A stretch of 64,000 nt of DNA from positions 672,527-736,526 of the forward strand of contig NZ_PXNO01000023.1 in the NCBI RefSeq assembly GCF_003007715.1, read 5' to 3'. Positions 36,538-45,431 of the stretch are shown piece by piece (positions within the stretch are counted from its first letter, which is position 1; every line of letters begins with the position of its first letter). A model generated the notes under the pieces. It was not told where the DNA came from. It saw only the letters and a program-made list of their open reading frames with translations, and did not search any database. Source of the stretch: Marinobacter shengliensis. GTDB taxonomy: Bacteria; Pseudomonadota; Gammaproteobacteria; Pseudomonadales; Oleiphilaceae. Position numbers and translations under genes: made by a program.

Positions 36538-38682
36538 ATGGCAAAAAAAAGTAAGAAGCAAAATCGGCAAACGGAACAGGATGACGGTCAAATCTTTATG
36601 CAACGGCTCCAGAAAAATCTGGAGTATTTCCAGAAACGCCGGCCTGCTATTTACCAAATGCTTGCAAATATGGAACTTCAGCGCGTCGAGTTGGTGGTTA
36701 CACCGGGGCGGGATGACGTGGATATGGTTGCCAATGGCAAGTCTTGTTACCGGGGGGTGGCTCGCGAGTATTCAATGGATGAAGCCGACAAGGTACTGGA
36801 CGAGAATCCCGAGAGTAAACGAATTCGAACTTTCTCGCCGCCTTGGGAAAACTCTTATGTGCGAGAAAACTTTGCGGACCGGATTCTGCAAAATATCATC
36901 AAGTCCAGCCCGGTCACGCCCTCGACATTCAAGGGCTATATTCGAGGAAATATTTTTCCCTCGATGGTGTTCCTTGGGTGTGGCCTGGGATATCACATCG
37001 ATGCGTTGACCAAGAAGTCTCCCATTGTTAACGGCATTATCATTGAGCGGGAACCGGAAAAATTTGCAGTCAGTTTATATACGGTGGACTGGGAAGAGAT
37101 TTGCTCACGTTTTTCCCGGAAAGGTTTCTCCCTTACATTTGCTATTGGCAGGGCTGAACAACCAGAGGAGATACGGCGCCTGGTCAGTCGGTACATGACC
37201 AAAGACGTACCTTTCTATCCTTTCTTCTCAACCTATTACAATCATCTAGCTGACGTTGAGCTTGCGAAAGCGGTCCTGGAAAATGCGAATGACTTGGCGG
37301 TAATCAGCACTAACTGGTCTAACTACGATAATGAGATGATGCGGTTATCCAATACTGCATACAATATGAGGCATGGTGGGCGTTATCTTCCGAAAACCGA
37401 GATGCCGCCCCAAAGTAAGCCGCTTGTTGTTGTCGGGAGCGGGCCCTCACTTGACAAGCGGGTGGAAAGCCTGAAGAAGGTCCGTGACAAAGTGGTGGTG
37501 GTGAGCGCAGGCACAGCGCTGCGACCACTGTTGGCGCACGGTGTCACACCAGACTTCCACGCAGAGCTCGATCCATCGTATCTGATTTACCAGCTACTTT
37601 CTGACATTGGTCAGGACAAAATTCGCGATATACCGTTATTGGCAGTGAACGAAGTAAACCCTTTCGTACCGACACTCTTTGATAACGTTTATTACTATTT
37701 CAAGAGGGACAATATGCAGCCGGCGCTGTTGGGTTTGTCGGCAGAGTCGTTCGCCAACTGTAATCCCACCGTGACAAATGCTGCGTTGTCTATAGGGCAC
37801 TCCTTGGGGTTCCGGCAAATATACCTGTTTGGAACCGACTACGGTTTTGAAGATAAAGAGAGGGACCACTCCAGTAAGTCGGTCTATGGCGACGATACTG
37901 ATTCTTCCATTGCGAAGGATATCCAGAAGCGTGTTCACTCAGCGGTTAAGAAGAGGCGGGTGTTCCAAACGCCATCCGTTGATGGGGGAACTGTATACAC
38001 TCGGAGTGATTACTACTCTGCAAAGCGCTCAGTTGAGGAGTTGATTTATAGGTTGAGATCTTCAGGAACTCCACCTGACATACGAAATTGCTCCGACGGC
38101 GCCGTTATTGAAGGTGCGCCATGGATGTCCGAAGACGACTTCATCGGGCAGTGTGAGGAAGCTCAGGATCGTTTAGCGTTTGGGGCGGGGGAATTGTTTG
38201 ATGGCCTTTCGAGGACCGTTGGTTCGGAGTTATTCACTGACGCGTTAAAGGGAGTGCACAAAGAGCTGGAAAGGGTATGTGGAGAGCATGTCAGAACCGT
38301 GAAGGCTGCCAGGCTTCGAGGCCGTCGAGATCTCTGTACGTTGGTCAATTCCATGCGAGAACAACTCCATCGCGTTCCAGCATCCCCTGGAACAACAGCT
38401 CCTTCTGGCCCCCAATTTATGGTGAGTCAGTTGTTGAGGGGGACCTTGCAGCACTTCCTTTATGTAGGGATTTGCCATGGCATGGCTAGTGAAGATGATA
38501 GCTTAGAGTCATTTTTGAAGATCTGGGAGCAAGGTTTCCTGAATTTTCTGGAGACAGCGCCTGAGCACTTTGCCAAGGTCATGCTGTGTGATCGAGATAT
38601 GGACAGCGACCCATGGTCCCGAAGGTTCATAGGTGACCGGGATCCTGAATTTGTCGCTGACGTGGAGAAAGTTGGGGAGTAG
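36538..38682 (+). CDS. motility accessory factor (Maf), DUF115 flagellin glycosylation protein
   Basis: A 714-residue cytoplasmic protein. An N-terminal part (~1-200) precedes the DUF115 core at residues ~310-500 with VVGSGPSLDKRVESLKKV, VVSAGTALRPLLAHGVTPDFH, ELDPS and YLFGTDYGFED. Maf proteins transfer nonulosonic acids (pseudaminic or legionaminic) onto flagellins in Campylobacter, Aeromonas and relatives, and lie next to flagellin genes as here. The start is ATG 36538 with CCGGAG upstream; the frame stays open earlier but the extra residues are a hydrophobic leader without RBS. The sugar donor genes are not in this window. Confidence 0.9.
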   Translation: MAKKSKKQNRQTEQDDGQIFMQRLQKNLEYFQKRRPAIYQMLANMELQRVELVVTPGRDDVDMVANGKSCYRGVAREYSMDEADKVLDENPESKRIRTFSPPWENSYVRENFADRILQNIIKSSPVTPSTFKGYIRGNIFPSMVFLGCGLGYHIDALTKKSPIVNGIIIEREPEKFAVSLYTVDWEEICSRFSRKGFSLTFAIGRAEQPEEIRRLVSRYMTKDVPFYPFFSTYYNHLADVELAKAVLENANDLAVISTNWSNYDNEMMRLSNTAYNMRHGGRYLPKTEMPPQSKPLVVVGSGPSLDKRVESLKKVRDKVVVVSAGTALRPLLAHGVTPDFHAELDPSYLIYQLLSDIGQDKIRDIPLLAVNEVNPFVPTLFDNVYYYFKRDNMQPALLGLSAESFANCNPTVTNAALSIGHSLGFRQIYLFGTDYGFEDKERDHSSKSVYGDDTDSSIAKDIQKRVHSAVKKRRVFQTPSVDGGTVYTRSDYYSAKRSVEELIYRLRSSGTPPDIRNCSDGAVIEGAPWMSEDDFIGQCEEAQDRLAFGAGELFDGLSRTVGSELFTDALKGVHKELERVCGEHVRTVKAARLRGRRDLCTLVNSMREQLHRVPASPGTTAPSGPQFMVSQLLRGTLQHFLYVGICHGMASEDDSLESFLKIWEQGFLNFLETAPEHFAKVMLCDRDMDSDPWSRRFIGDRDPEFVADVEKVGE

Positions 38683-38728
38683 CAATAGTTACTGAAACAT
38701 TTTTTTACATATTCATCCGAAAAAATTC

Positions 38729-38755
38729 TAAAGATACCTTTTGGGGTGCCGTTAA
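38729..38755 (+). promoter_or_regulatory. FliA (sigma-28) promoter of the second flagellin
   Basis: TAAA at 38729-38732, a 15-base spacer, and GCCGTTAA at 38748-38755, which matches the sigma-28 -10 GCCGATAA in seven of eight bases. The start codon is 90 bases downstream. A larger palindrome (GGGGTGCC-GTTAA ... TTAAC ... GGCACCCC, about 38742-38779) overlaps the -10 element. Confidence 0.85.
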
Positions 38756-38844
38756 GTGGATTAACAGGGCGGGGCACCCCAGGAGAGAACCGGGGGCCAG
38801 GCCTTCACCAAGCAAAACTGAAACGGTTTTAAAGGAGAAGCACT

Positions 38845-40017
38845 ATGGCTCTCGGTATCAACACTAACGTTGCCTCTTTGAACGCTCAGAACCAATTGAG
38901 CAAATCCCAAGGGTTGAATGACCAGGCTCTTCAGAGACTGTCATCTGGCCTTCGTATCAATTCCGCGAAAGACGACGCAGCAGGCCTGGCAATTTCGACT
39001 CGTTTCCAGTCCCAGATTTCTGGTCAGAACGTAGCGATCCGTAATGCCAACGACGGTATTTCCCTGGCACAGACCACTGAGGGCGCGCTGGACGAGATCA
39101 CCAACAATCTGCAGCGCATTCGGGAGCTCGCGGTTCAGGCAGCGAACGCCTCTAACAGTGCCTCTGACCGCGCAGCGCTGAATGACGAAGTAGAACAGCG
39201 TATTGCGGAGATTGACCGGATTTCCGGCCAGACTTCCTTTAACGGAGCGAAAGTCCTCGACGGTAACTTCGGCAAGCAGAGCTTCCAGGTTGGTGCTAAC
39301 GCTGGTGAGACCATCAGTGTGGATCTGGAGAAGGGTACAAGGGCCGCGCAGATTGGCGGTGTTCTTGCGACCTCTGGCGCTGCCACCGACTTTGGTTCGG
39401 CCACAGCTGAATCTTTTGCAGTATTCAGTGTAGGTGGTGGCGATCCGATTATCGTCCGACTGGAAGCTTTTGACGATGCTCTTGGAACTGGTTCCACCGC
39501 AGGTGAGCAAGCGCAGTACGTCGCCGAGCAGATTAACGGCGCGGGTATTGGCGGATTGTTTGCAGAGGTAGATGAGAACGATCAGGTCAAAATCACAGCA
39601 TCTCAGGACTTTGCTTATGACACAGAGGCTACCGCTACGGCCGCAGAGGCTCTTACAGTTGATGACCTCAGCGAGAGCTTTGATCTCAGCGCAAGCGGCA
39701 CCGGTAGCCTGTCCGACCTGAGTGTAAGCACAGTCTCGAATGCGAACAACGCAATCATGCGGGTTGATGCCGCACTGGGCACTGTAAACGAAATTCGCGG
39801 CCAGCTCGGTGCGGTCCAAAACCGTTTCGAGTCTACGATTGCCAACCTGAGCACCTCGGTCGAGAACCTCAGCGCCTCCAACAGCCGTATCCTGGACGCT
39901 GATTTCGCGGCAGAAACTGCCAACCTGGCCAAGTCCCAGGTACTGCAGCAGGCCGGTATCTCCGTCCTGGCTCAGGCGAACGCCCGTCCGCAGCAGGTTC
40001 TGTCCCTCCTGCAGTAA
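38845..40017 (+). CDS. fliC: flagellin (second copy)
   Basis: A 390-residue flagellin. It shares both ends with the first copy ([71 protein letters not shown]) but has a shorter variable domain (~175-290). It has a good FliA promoter and a strong AAAGGAG site, so it is likely the main class IV filament subunit; the Ser/Thr-rich central part is a possible site for Maf-dependent glycans (inference). Followed by FlaG and FliD as in Pseudomonas fliC-flaG-fliD clusters. Confidence 0.96.
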   Translation: MALGINTNVASLNAQNQLSKSQGLNDQALQRLSSGLRINSAKDDAAGLAISTRFQSQISGQNVAIRNANDGISLAQTTEGALDEITNNLQRIRELAVQAANASNSASDRAALNDEVEQRIAEIDRISGQTSFNGAKVLDGNFGKQSFQVGANAGETISVDLEKGTRAAQIGGVLATSGAATDFGSATAESFAVFSVGGGDPIIVRLEAFDDALGTGSTAGEQAQYVAEQINGAGIGGLFAEVDENDQVKITASQDFAYDTEATATAAEALTVDDLSESFDLSASGTGSLSDLSVSTVSNANNAIMRVDAALGTVNEIRGQLGAVQNRFESTIANLSTSVENLSASNSRILDADFAAETANLAKSQVLQQAGISVLAQANARPQQVLSLLQ

Positions 40018-40032
40018 GGGGCATAGCGGTAA

Positions 40033-40057
40033 CGGCCGGAACCCTCGGGTTCCGGCC
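40033..40057 (+). terminator. hairpin after the second flagellin
   Basis: GGCCGGAACC pairs with GGTTCCGGCC around a short loop (CTC plus neighbours). Only TTCC follows, so it may act as a partial terminator or 3' stabiliser, allowing more flagellin than FlaG message. Confidence 0.6.
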
Positions 40058-40088
40058 TTCCGCCGTTGAAGGATAGCGAGGTAAAGCT

Positions 40089-40523
40089 ATGAATGACGTT
40101 AACCTGAACAGCCCGGACCTGAAACTGGTGCGCTCTGGCGCCCAGGCTCCGGCCAAGGCAATGTCGTCATCTCAGGCCGAGGGCCGGAACGCCCCTGACC
40201 TTGCAGCTTCGGCTGCCGGTACCCGCCAGGTGCAGGCTCCCCAGGTTGCTCAACAGGCTTCGCAAGCTGAAAAGCTGCAGGCCCGTAATGAAGAGCAGCG
40301 CAAGGAACTGAATGAGGCGGTTAGCCAGTTGAACGACTTTGTTCAAACCGTGCAGAGGGATCTTCAGTTTGAAGTGGATAACGAAATGGGCCAGACCATC
40401 GTAAGGGTGGTTGATCAGCAAACCCAGGAAGTGATCCGCCAGATCCCGGACGAAGTGGCAATGAGGTTGGCAGAAAAATTGCAGCAGGACGAACCGCTGA
40501 CGTTGTTTAACATCAAGGTGTAA
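40089..40523 (+). CDS. flaG: FlaG family flagellar protein
   Basis: A 144-residue protein with a variable, Ala/Gln-rich first half and a conserved C-terminal domain: LNDFVQTVQRDLQFEVDNEMGQTIVRVVDQQTQEVIRQIPDE ends the pattern typical of FlaG. FlaG influences filament length and is exported or filament-associated in several species. It sits between flagellin and fliD, the usual place. Start has GCGAGG upstream. Length is normal. Confidence 0.9.
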   Translation: MNDVNLNSPDLKLVRSGAQAPAKAMSSSQAEGRNAPDLAASAAGTRQVQAPQVAQQASQAEKLQARNEEQRKELNEAVSQLNDFVQTVQRDLQFEVDNEMGQTIVRVVDQQTQEVIRQIPDEVAMRLAEKLQQDEPLTLFNIKV

Positions 40524-40565
40524 AAGCTTGCCGCTTTTGCGCGGATGAAAACGACGGTATTTCAG

Positions 40566-40604
40566 CACCGCCGCCTCTGAGAAGAGCCGGCGGTGTTCTG
40601 CGTT
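40566..40604 (+). terminator. Rho-independent terminator-like hairpin after flaG
   Basis: CACCGCCG at 40566-40573 pairs with CGGCGGTG at 40588-40595 and the CTCT/AGAG inner bases can extend the stem; TTCTGCGTTT follows. It separates flaG from the fliD promoter. Confidence 0.65.
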
Positions 40605-40647
40605 TACGCACCGTTACAAATCGGCATAGGAATTTTCCGAAAAAAGG

Positions 40648-40674
40648 CAAAGTTTTGCCGCCTGCTGCCGATAA
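40648..40674 (+). promoter_or_regulatory. FliA (sigma-28) promoter of fliD
   Basis: CAAAGTTT at 40648-40655 (consensus TAAAGTTT with one change), 11 bases, then GCCGATAA at 40667-40674, a perfect sigma-28 -10. The fliD start is 43 bases further on. Confidence 0.9.
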
Positions 40675-40716
40675 ACTGATCAGTACAGAGAATCGCCCCC
40701 CTGAGGAGGCACGGTT

Positions 40717-42684
40717 ATGGCCAGTATTTCATCATTAGGTATCGGCTCCGGCGTTTTGACGTCGGATCTTGTCGAACAGTTGGTAGCTGCGGAGCGCAGG
40801 CCCACGGAAGTTCGGCTGGATCAGAAGACGGAGCGTACAGAGGCGCTTATTTCTGCCTATGGCATGTTGCGGAGCGCTGTAACGGAGCTGCGCCTGCCTA
40901 TGCGTCAGCTCGGTTCTGCGGATGCGATGAAGTCGTTTTCGGCCACTTCCTCGGGTAGCAATATTGATGTGTCTGTGGATGCCAGCAAGGCCAGCCGCGG
41001 CTCTTACAGTCTGGATGTAAAAAGTCTGGCGCAGTCCCAGGCCCTGGCCAGCCGGGATGTGTTTGCCGACCGGGATGCCACCAGTGTCGGCCGTGGCACC
41101 ATGACGCTTCAGGTGGGTGACAAGACCACCAACATCACCATCGATTCTTCCAACGACACCCTGCAAGGCCTGGCGAATGCCATCAACGAGGCCAATGCGG
41201 GCGTGTCTGCCGGTGTGATTGATACCGGCAACGGTTTCCAACTGGTGTTGTCTGCGGACGAAACCGGTGAAGCCAATGCGGTCAATATTTCCGTTTCTGA
41301 AGATGGTGCCGCTCCGGGTTTAAGCCGGTTCGCTTTTGACACAGCAGATCCCGAAAACATGGATGGCATGCGCCAGACCATTGCGGCGAGCGATGCGGTG
41401 ATGGAAATCAACGGCGTCGAAATTCGCCGGGCCACCAATACCATTGAGAATGTGGTGGATGGGCTGACCTTCAACATTACTGGTGAGGGTAAGTCCACTA
41501 TCAAAGTGGAGCAGGACACGGCGGCGGTTGCCGAGCGTGTTCAGGCGTTCGTAGACAAGTTCAACGAGCTGCAGGGCACCATCCGTGAGCTGTCTTCATT
41601 TGATAGCGAGACGGGGCAAGGCAGTATCCTGACCGGGGATTCCACGGTTCGGAATATCCAGAACCAGTTGAAGCGAGTGTTGACAGATATTATTCCCGGG
41701 CTGGAAAACGCCAGCGTTCGCAGCCTGGCGGATGTGGGAATTGGCACGGATTTCCGCACCGGTGAGCTGCAGTTTGATAGCCAGAAATTCCAGCAACAGC
41801 TTCGGGAAAACCCGGATGATGTCACTGCACTGTTCGCCGAGCAGGGCAGAACCAGCGATTCCCAGGTGGAGTTTGTTCGCAGTGGTTCAAATACTCAGCC
41901 TGGGAACTACGATATAAACGTCACCCAAATGGCGACTCGCGGTACCCTGAACTATGCGGTTCCAGATACTGCGGATGCAATTCAGGTGCAGGCGGATAAC
42001 AGCTTTACCTTCCGGGTGGATGGCGCAACTAATGCTACTGTTTCAATTGCGGCTGGCGACTATTCCGGGGCTGATTTTGCTGCGGCCATTCAAGAGGCAC
42101 TGCGCAACAATTCCGCATTGAGTGCGGCGGGCCGGTCAGTCCAGGTGGGTTATGACGCGACCGAAGGCCTGACCTTTACATCCAATCGCTTTGGCAGTGA
42201 CTCAAATGTCAGCCTGACCAGCCTGAATAATGTGACTGGTCTGAATACCGCCACCGGCACCGCCGGCCAGGATGTCCAAGGCACCATTAACGGCCAGACC
42301 GCTCAGGGCGACGGCCAGGTGCTGTTCCTGGCAAACAGCGCCGGTGGCGATGCCGCTGGTCTGCAGGTGCGCATTACCGGCGGTGACGTTGGTAATCGCG
42401 GCTCGGTGAAGTTCATCGAGGGTGTGAGTGAGCGCGCGGTAGATGCCATTACCAGCATTCTGGGTGCAGACGGTGCGTTGAGCTCCCGTACTGACGCCCT
42501 GAACCGGGACTTGGAGCGCATCCAGGAAGACCGGGTCAAGTTGGACTTGCGGATTGAAAGCTATCAGGAACGCCTGGTGAAGCAATTCAGCGCTGCCGAC
42601 TCCCTGATCTCCCAGTTGAATAATACGCGGGATTACGTGACTCAGCAGCTGGCGGCCCTGGCGCCGAACAGGCAGAGAGATTAA
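40717..42684 (+). CDS. fliD: flagellar cap protein FliD
   Basis: A 655-residue hook-associated protein 2, the filament cap that folds flagellin subunits at the tip. The N-terminus SSLGIGSGVLTSDLVEQLV, the RPTEVRLDQKTERTEALISAYG helix, a middle domain and a C-terminal coiled coil (ERIQEDRVKLDLRIESYQERL then QFSAADSLISQLNNTRDYV) define the family. It is longer than enteric FliD, as is common in Marinobacter/Pseudomonas-like proteins. GAGGAG precedes the start. It is likely co-transcribed with fliS. Confidence 0.94.
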   Translation: MASISSLGIGSGVLTSDLVEQLVAAERRPTEVRLDQKTERTEALISAYGMLRSAVTELRLPMRQLGSADAMKSFSATSSGSNIDVSVDASKASRGSYSLDVKSLAQSQALASRDVFADRDATSVGRGTMTLQVGDKTTNITIDSSNDTLQGLANAINEANAGVSAGVIDTGNGFQLVLSADETGEANAVNISVSEDGAAPGLSRFAFDTADPENMDGMRQTIAASDAVMEINGVEIRRATNTIENVVDGLTFNITGEGKSTIKVEQDTAAVAERVQAFVDKFNELQGTIRELSSFDSETGQGSILTGDSTVRNIQNQLKRVLTDIIPGLENASVRSLADVGIGTDFRTGELQFDSQKFQQQLRENPDDVTALFAEQGRTSDSQVEFVRSGSNTQPGNYDINVTQMATRGTLNYAVPDTADAIQVQADNSFTFRVDGATNATVSIAAGDYSGADFAAAIQEALRNNSALSAAGRSVQVGYDATEGLTFTSNRFGSDSNVSLTSLNNVTGLNTATGTAGQDVQGTINGQTAQGDGQVLFLANSAGGDAAGLQVRITGGDVGNRGSVKFIEGVSERAVDAITSILGADGALSSRTDALNRDLERIQEDRVKLDLRIESYQERLVKQFSAADSLISQLNNTRDYVTQQLAALAPNRQRD

Positions 42685-42750
42685 TTCGGCTATACTGATG
42701 GTTGGCCAGCCAACCATGGCATGCCGGACAACGGTGAAACGAGGTTATAT

Positions 42751-43149
42751 ATGAACGGTTTACAGGCGTATCAGCGCGTTAATACTCAGACCAGCATCAC
42801 CGATGCAGACCCGCACAAGCTGATTCAGCTGCTGTATAACGGGGCGATTGAGCGGATTAACATGGCCAAGTCCAAAATTCAGGCCAAGGATTACGCAGCC
42901 AAGGCTCAGTTGCTCAATAAAGCCATTGAGATTATCGGTGGCCTGCGGGCGTTCCTGGATTTCGAAAAAGGCGGTGAGCTGGCCACCCGGCTGGAGGCTC
43001 TGTACGACTACATGGAGCGCACCTTGCTGGAAGCCAGCGCCAAGAATGACGTTGCCAAGCTGGATGAAGTGCTGAACCTGCTGCGTTCTGTGAAAGACGG
43101 CTGGGATGGCATTCGTGATGAGGTGGTGAGCCAGCAGCAGGCGGTTTGA
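42751..43149 (+). CDS. fliS: flagellin export chaperone FliS
   Basis: A 132-residue helical chaperone that keeps flagellin unpolymerised in the cytoplasm. NGLQAYQRVNTQTSITDADPHKLIQLLYNGA at the start and RTLLEASAKNDVAKLDEVLNLLRSVKDGW are typical. The start at 42751 (MNGLQAYQ) is chosen over an in-frame ATG 30 bases earlier because GAGG and the conserved N-terminus fit. It is 66 bases after fliD. Confidence 0.95.
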   Translation: MNGLQAYQRVNTQTSITDADPHKLIQLLYNGAIERINMAKSKIQAKDYAAKAQLLNKAIEIIGGLRAFLDFEKGGELATRLEALYDYMERTLLEASAKNDVAKLDEVLNLLRSVKDGWDGIRDEVVSQQQAV

Positions 43150-43168
43150 GTTAGCGTTGGTCGAACAT

Positions 43169-43936
43169 ATGGCGTTTTTTCGCGGGCTGTTGGTGGCCTT
43201 TCTGTTTGTAGCTGCCCAGGCCAGCGCTAGTGATAAAGTTGTCGGCTCAAGCGAGAGCCTTCCAGCCAGTTCGCCGGCGATGTTTGCGATTCCTGATGTC
43301 TGGCCCTGGGGCTTTCAGGATGATCAGGGTGAACTGCAAGGCAGTCTGATTACGCTGATGGACCGGTTATCAGAACTCTCGGGTGTGCCCGTGAGTGCGC
43401 AGTTGCTTCCTCTGCGGCGGGTCATCCTTGACCTGCTCACGGGGCGCGCAGAGTTTACTTTTCTGTTTCAAAGTCCAGACCTGGACGAGAACGCTTTTCC
43501 CGTCGATACCGTACTTCAGCTTAATTTGATGCTGATGGCGATGCGTGACACCGATTTCCCCCTGACTCTGGAAGGCCTGGCCGGCAAGCGGGTTGGCTAT
43601 GTGCGGGGTACCTATCTCGGCGAGTCGTTCAAAGCGGATGAGGCCGTGCTGAAAGTGCCGGTTTATAACATTCGGCAAGCCATTGAAATGCTGATGCTGG
43701 AGCGGATTTCTGCGGTGCTTGCCAGCGATCACAACATCGCGATGACGATTGATGCTTACGGCTTTCCAGCTGAAGAGTTCCGTCTGCAGGAGCATGTAAA
43801 AGGCCAAAAGGCCCGGCTGTATATGTCACCAGACAGCGGCAACCCGGAACACGCTCGCCTTTTCAAAGAAGCGCTGCAACACATGCGTGACAACGGCGAG
43901 TTACAGCGCATTTTCCAGACTTCTTCCGCCCAATAG
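43169..43936 (+). CDS. periplasmic solute-binding protein, amino-acid-type family 3
   Basis: A 255-residue exported protein with a signal peptide MAFFRGLLVAFLFVAAQASA and a type 2 periplasmic-binding fold: GSLITLMDRLSELSGVPV, GRAEFTFLFQSP, LEGLAGKRVGYVRGTYLGE and IEMLMLERISAVLASD are the usual blocks. No transport permease or ATPase gene is nearby, so it may be an orphan binding or sensing protein. I choose the ATG at 43169 because it begins the signal peptide; a TTG four codons earlier is possible. It follows fliS by 19 bases but is unlikely to be flagellar. Confidence 0.8.
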   Translation: MAFFRGLLVAFLFVAAQASASDKVVGSSESLPASSPAMFAIPDVWPWGFQDDQGELQGSLITLMDRLSELSGVPVSAQLLPLRRVILDLLTGRAEFTFLFQSPDLDENAFPVDTVLQLNLMLMAMRDTDFPLTLEGLAGKRVGYVRGTYLGESFKADEAVLKVPVYNIRQAIEMLMLERISAVLASDHNIAMTIDAYGFPAEEFRLQEHVKGQKARLYMSPDSGNPEHARLFKEALQHMRDNGELQRIFQTSSAQ

Positions 43937-44011
43937 CCATTCCCCCCGCACTCCCGTACAATACGCACCTTCTTTTCAATACATCCATTCTGTTCAGTCT
44001 GGAGCAAGGGC

Positions 44012-45223
44012 ATGTCTGATATCAAAAAGGTGGTGCTGGCTTATTCCGGTGGCCTGGATACTTCCGTGATCGTTCGGTGGTTGCAGGACACCTATAACTG
44101 TGAGGTGGTGACCTTCACCGCCGACATCGGCCAGGGCGAGGAAGTTGAGCCGGCGCGCGCCAAGGCGGAAGCGTTGGGCGTTAAGGAAATCTACATTGAG
44201 GACCTGCGCGAAGAATTTGTGCGCGACTACGTGTTCCCGATGTTCCGCGCCAATACCATCTATGAGGGCGAGTACCTGCTGGGTACCTCCATCGCCCGCC
44301 CGCTGATTGCCAAGCGTTTGATCGACATTGCCAACGAAACCGGCGCGGATGCGATTTCCCATGGCGCTACCGGTAAGGGTAACGACCAGGTGCGTTTCGA
44401 GCTGGGTGCCTACGCACTGAAGCCGGGGGTGAAGGTAATTGCCCCTTGGCGTGAGTGGGATCTGAACTCCCGCGAAAAACTGCTGAAGTACTGCGAAGAG
44501 CGCAACATTCCGGTGGAAATGAAGAAGGGCAAGAGCCCGTACTCCATGGACGCCAACCTGCTGCACATTTCGTACGAAGGCATGAACCTGGAAGACCCCT
44601 GGGCGGAAGCCGAGGAAGACATGTGGCGTTGGAGCGTGTCTCCGGAAGCCGCGCCAGACAAGGCGACATACGTGGAGCTGACCTACAAGAAGGGCGACAT
44701 TGTTGCCGTTGATGGCCAGGAAATGAAGCCCCACGAAGTGTTGGAGACGCTGAACAAGGTTGCCGGCGCCAACGGTATTGGCCGCCTGGACATCGTAGAG
44801 AACCGTTACGTGGGCATGAAGTCCCGCGGCTGCTACGAAACCCCGGGCGGCACCATCATGCTGCGTGCTCACCGCGCCATTGAGTCCATCACCCTGGACC
44901 GCGAAGTGGCCCACCTGAAAGACAGCCTGATGCCCCGCTACGCCGAGGTCATCTACAACGGCTACTGGTGGTCCCCGGAGCGCGAAGCCCTGCAGGCACT
45001 GATCGACCAGACCCAAACCTACGTGAACGGCACCGTTCGCCTGAAGCTCTACAAAGGCAACGTGGACGTAGTCGGCCGGAAGTCTGACGACTCCCTGTTC
45101 GACGAAAAGATCGCCACCTTTGAGGAAGACCAGGGTGCGTATGATCAGAAAGACGCCGAAGGCTTCATCAAGCTGAACGCGCTGCGGTTGCGGATTGCGG
45201 CTGGGAAAGGGCGGAAGCTGTAG
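44012..45223 (+). CDS. argG: argininosuccinate synthase
   Basis: A 403-residue cytoplasmic enzyme joining citrulline and aspartate with ATP in arginine synthesis. [18 protein letters not shown] (residues 7-24) is the ATP pyrophosphatase P-loop; the [28 protein letters not shown] and [18 protein letters not shown] blocks are all present. Length is normal for the type I enzyme. The start has GGAGCAAGG upstream. A perfect 29-base inverted repeat element follows the stop after 24 bases. Confidence 0.98.
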   Translation: MSDIKKVVLAYSGGLDTSVIVRWLQDTYNCEVVTFTADIGQGEEVEPARAKAEALGVKEIYIEDLREEFVRDYVFPMFRANTIYEGEYLLGTSIARPLIAKRLIDIANETGADAISHGATGKGNDQVRFELGAYALKPGVKVIAPWREWDLNSREKLLKYCEERNIPVEMKKGKSPYSMDANLLHISYEGMNLEDPWAEAEEDMWRWSVSPEAAPDKATYVELTYKKGDIVAVDGQEMKPHEVLETLNKVAGANGIGRLDIVENRYVGMKSRGCYETPGGTIMLRAHRAIESITLDREVAHLKDSLMPRYAEVIYNGYWWSPEREALQALIDQTQTYVNGTVRLKLYKGNVDVVGRKSDDSLFDEKIATFEEDQGAYDQKDAEGFIKLNALRLRIAAGKGRKL

Positions 45224-45247
45224 GCTCTGCAGGGGTCTGTCCCCTAA

Positions 45248-45350
45248 GGGTCTGTCCCCGCATGGGGACTGACCCATTTTGGACCCATGGGTTCGTGTTT
45301 AGTGCTACGGACGGGCAAAGGTGGGTCAGTCCCCATGCGGGGACAGACCC
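45248..45350. repeat. class D repeat with 29-bp perfect terminal inverted repeats
   Basis: The ends GGGTCTGTCCCCGCATGGGG...CTGACCCA and their exact reverse complement at 45322-45350 enclose a ~45-base centre with ACCCATGGGT and GGACGGGCAAAGG. Two further copies in the same orientation are at 46454-46555 and 46567-46669, on the other side of the AraC gene. Confidence 0.9.
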
Positions 45351-45431
45351 TTGGGACAAACCCCATAACACCCAGCCCTACCCATTTTCGGTTATACTCG
45401 CTGCATAAAATCAACAACCAAAGCAGTCGTC

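Noticed and set aside
38941..39819. 292-codon minus-strand frame within the second flagellin
   Set aside because: Antisense shadow in a highly conserved flagellin region.
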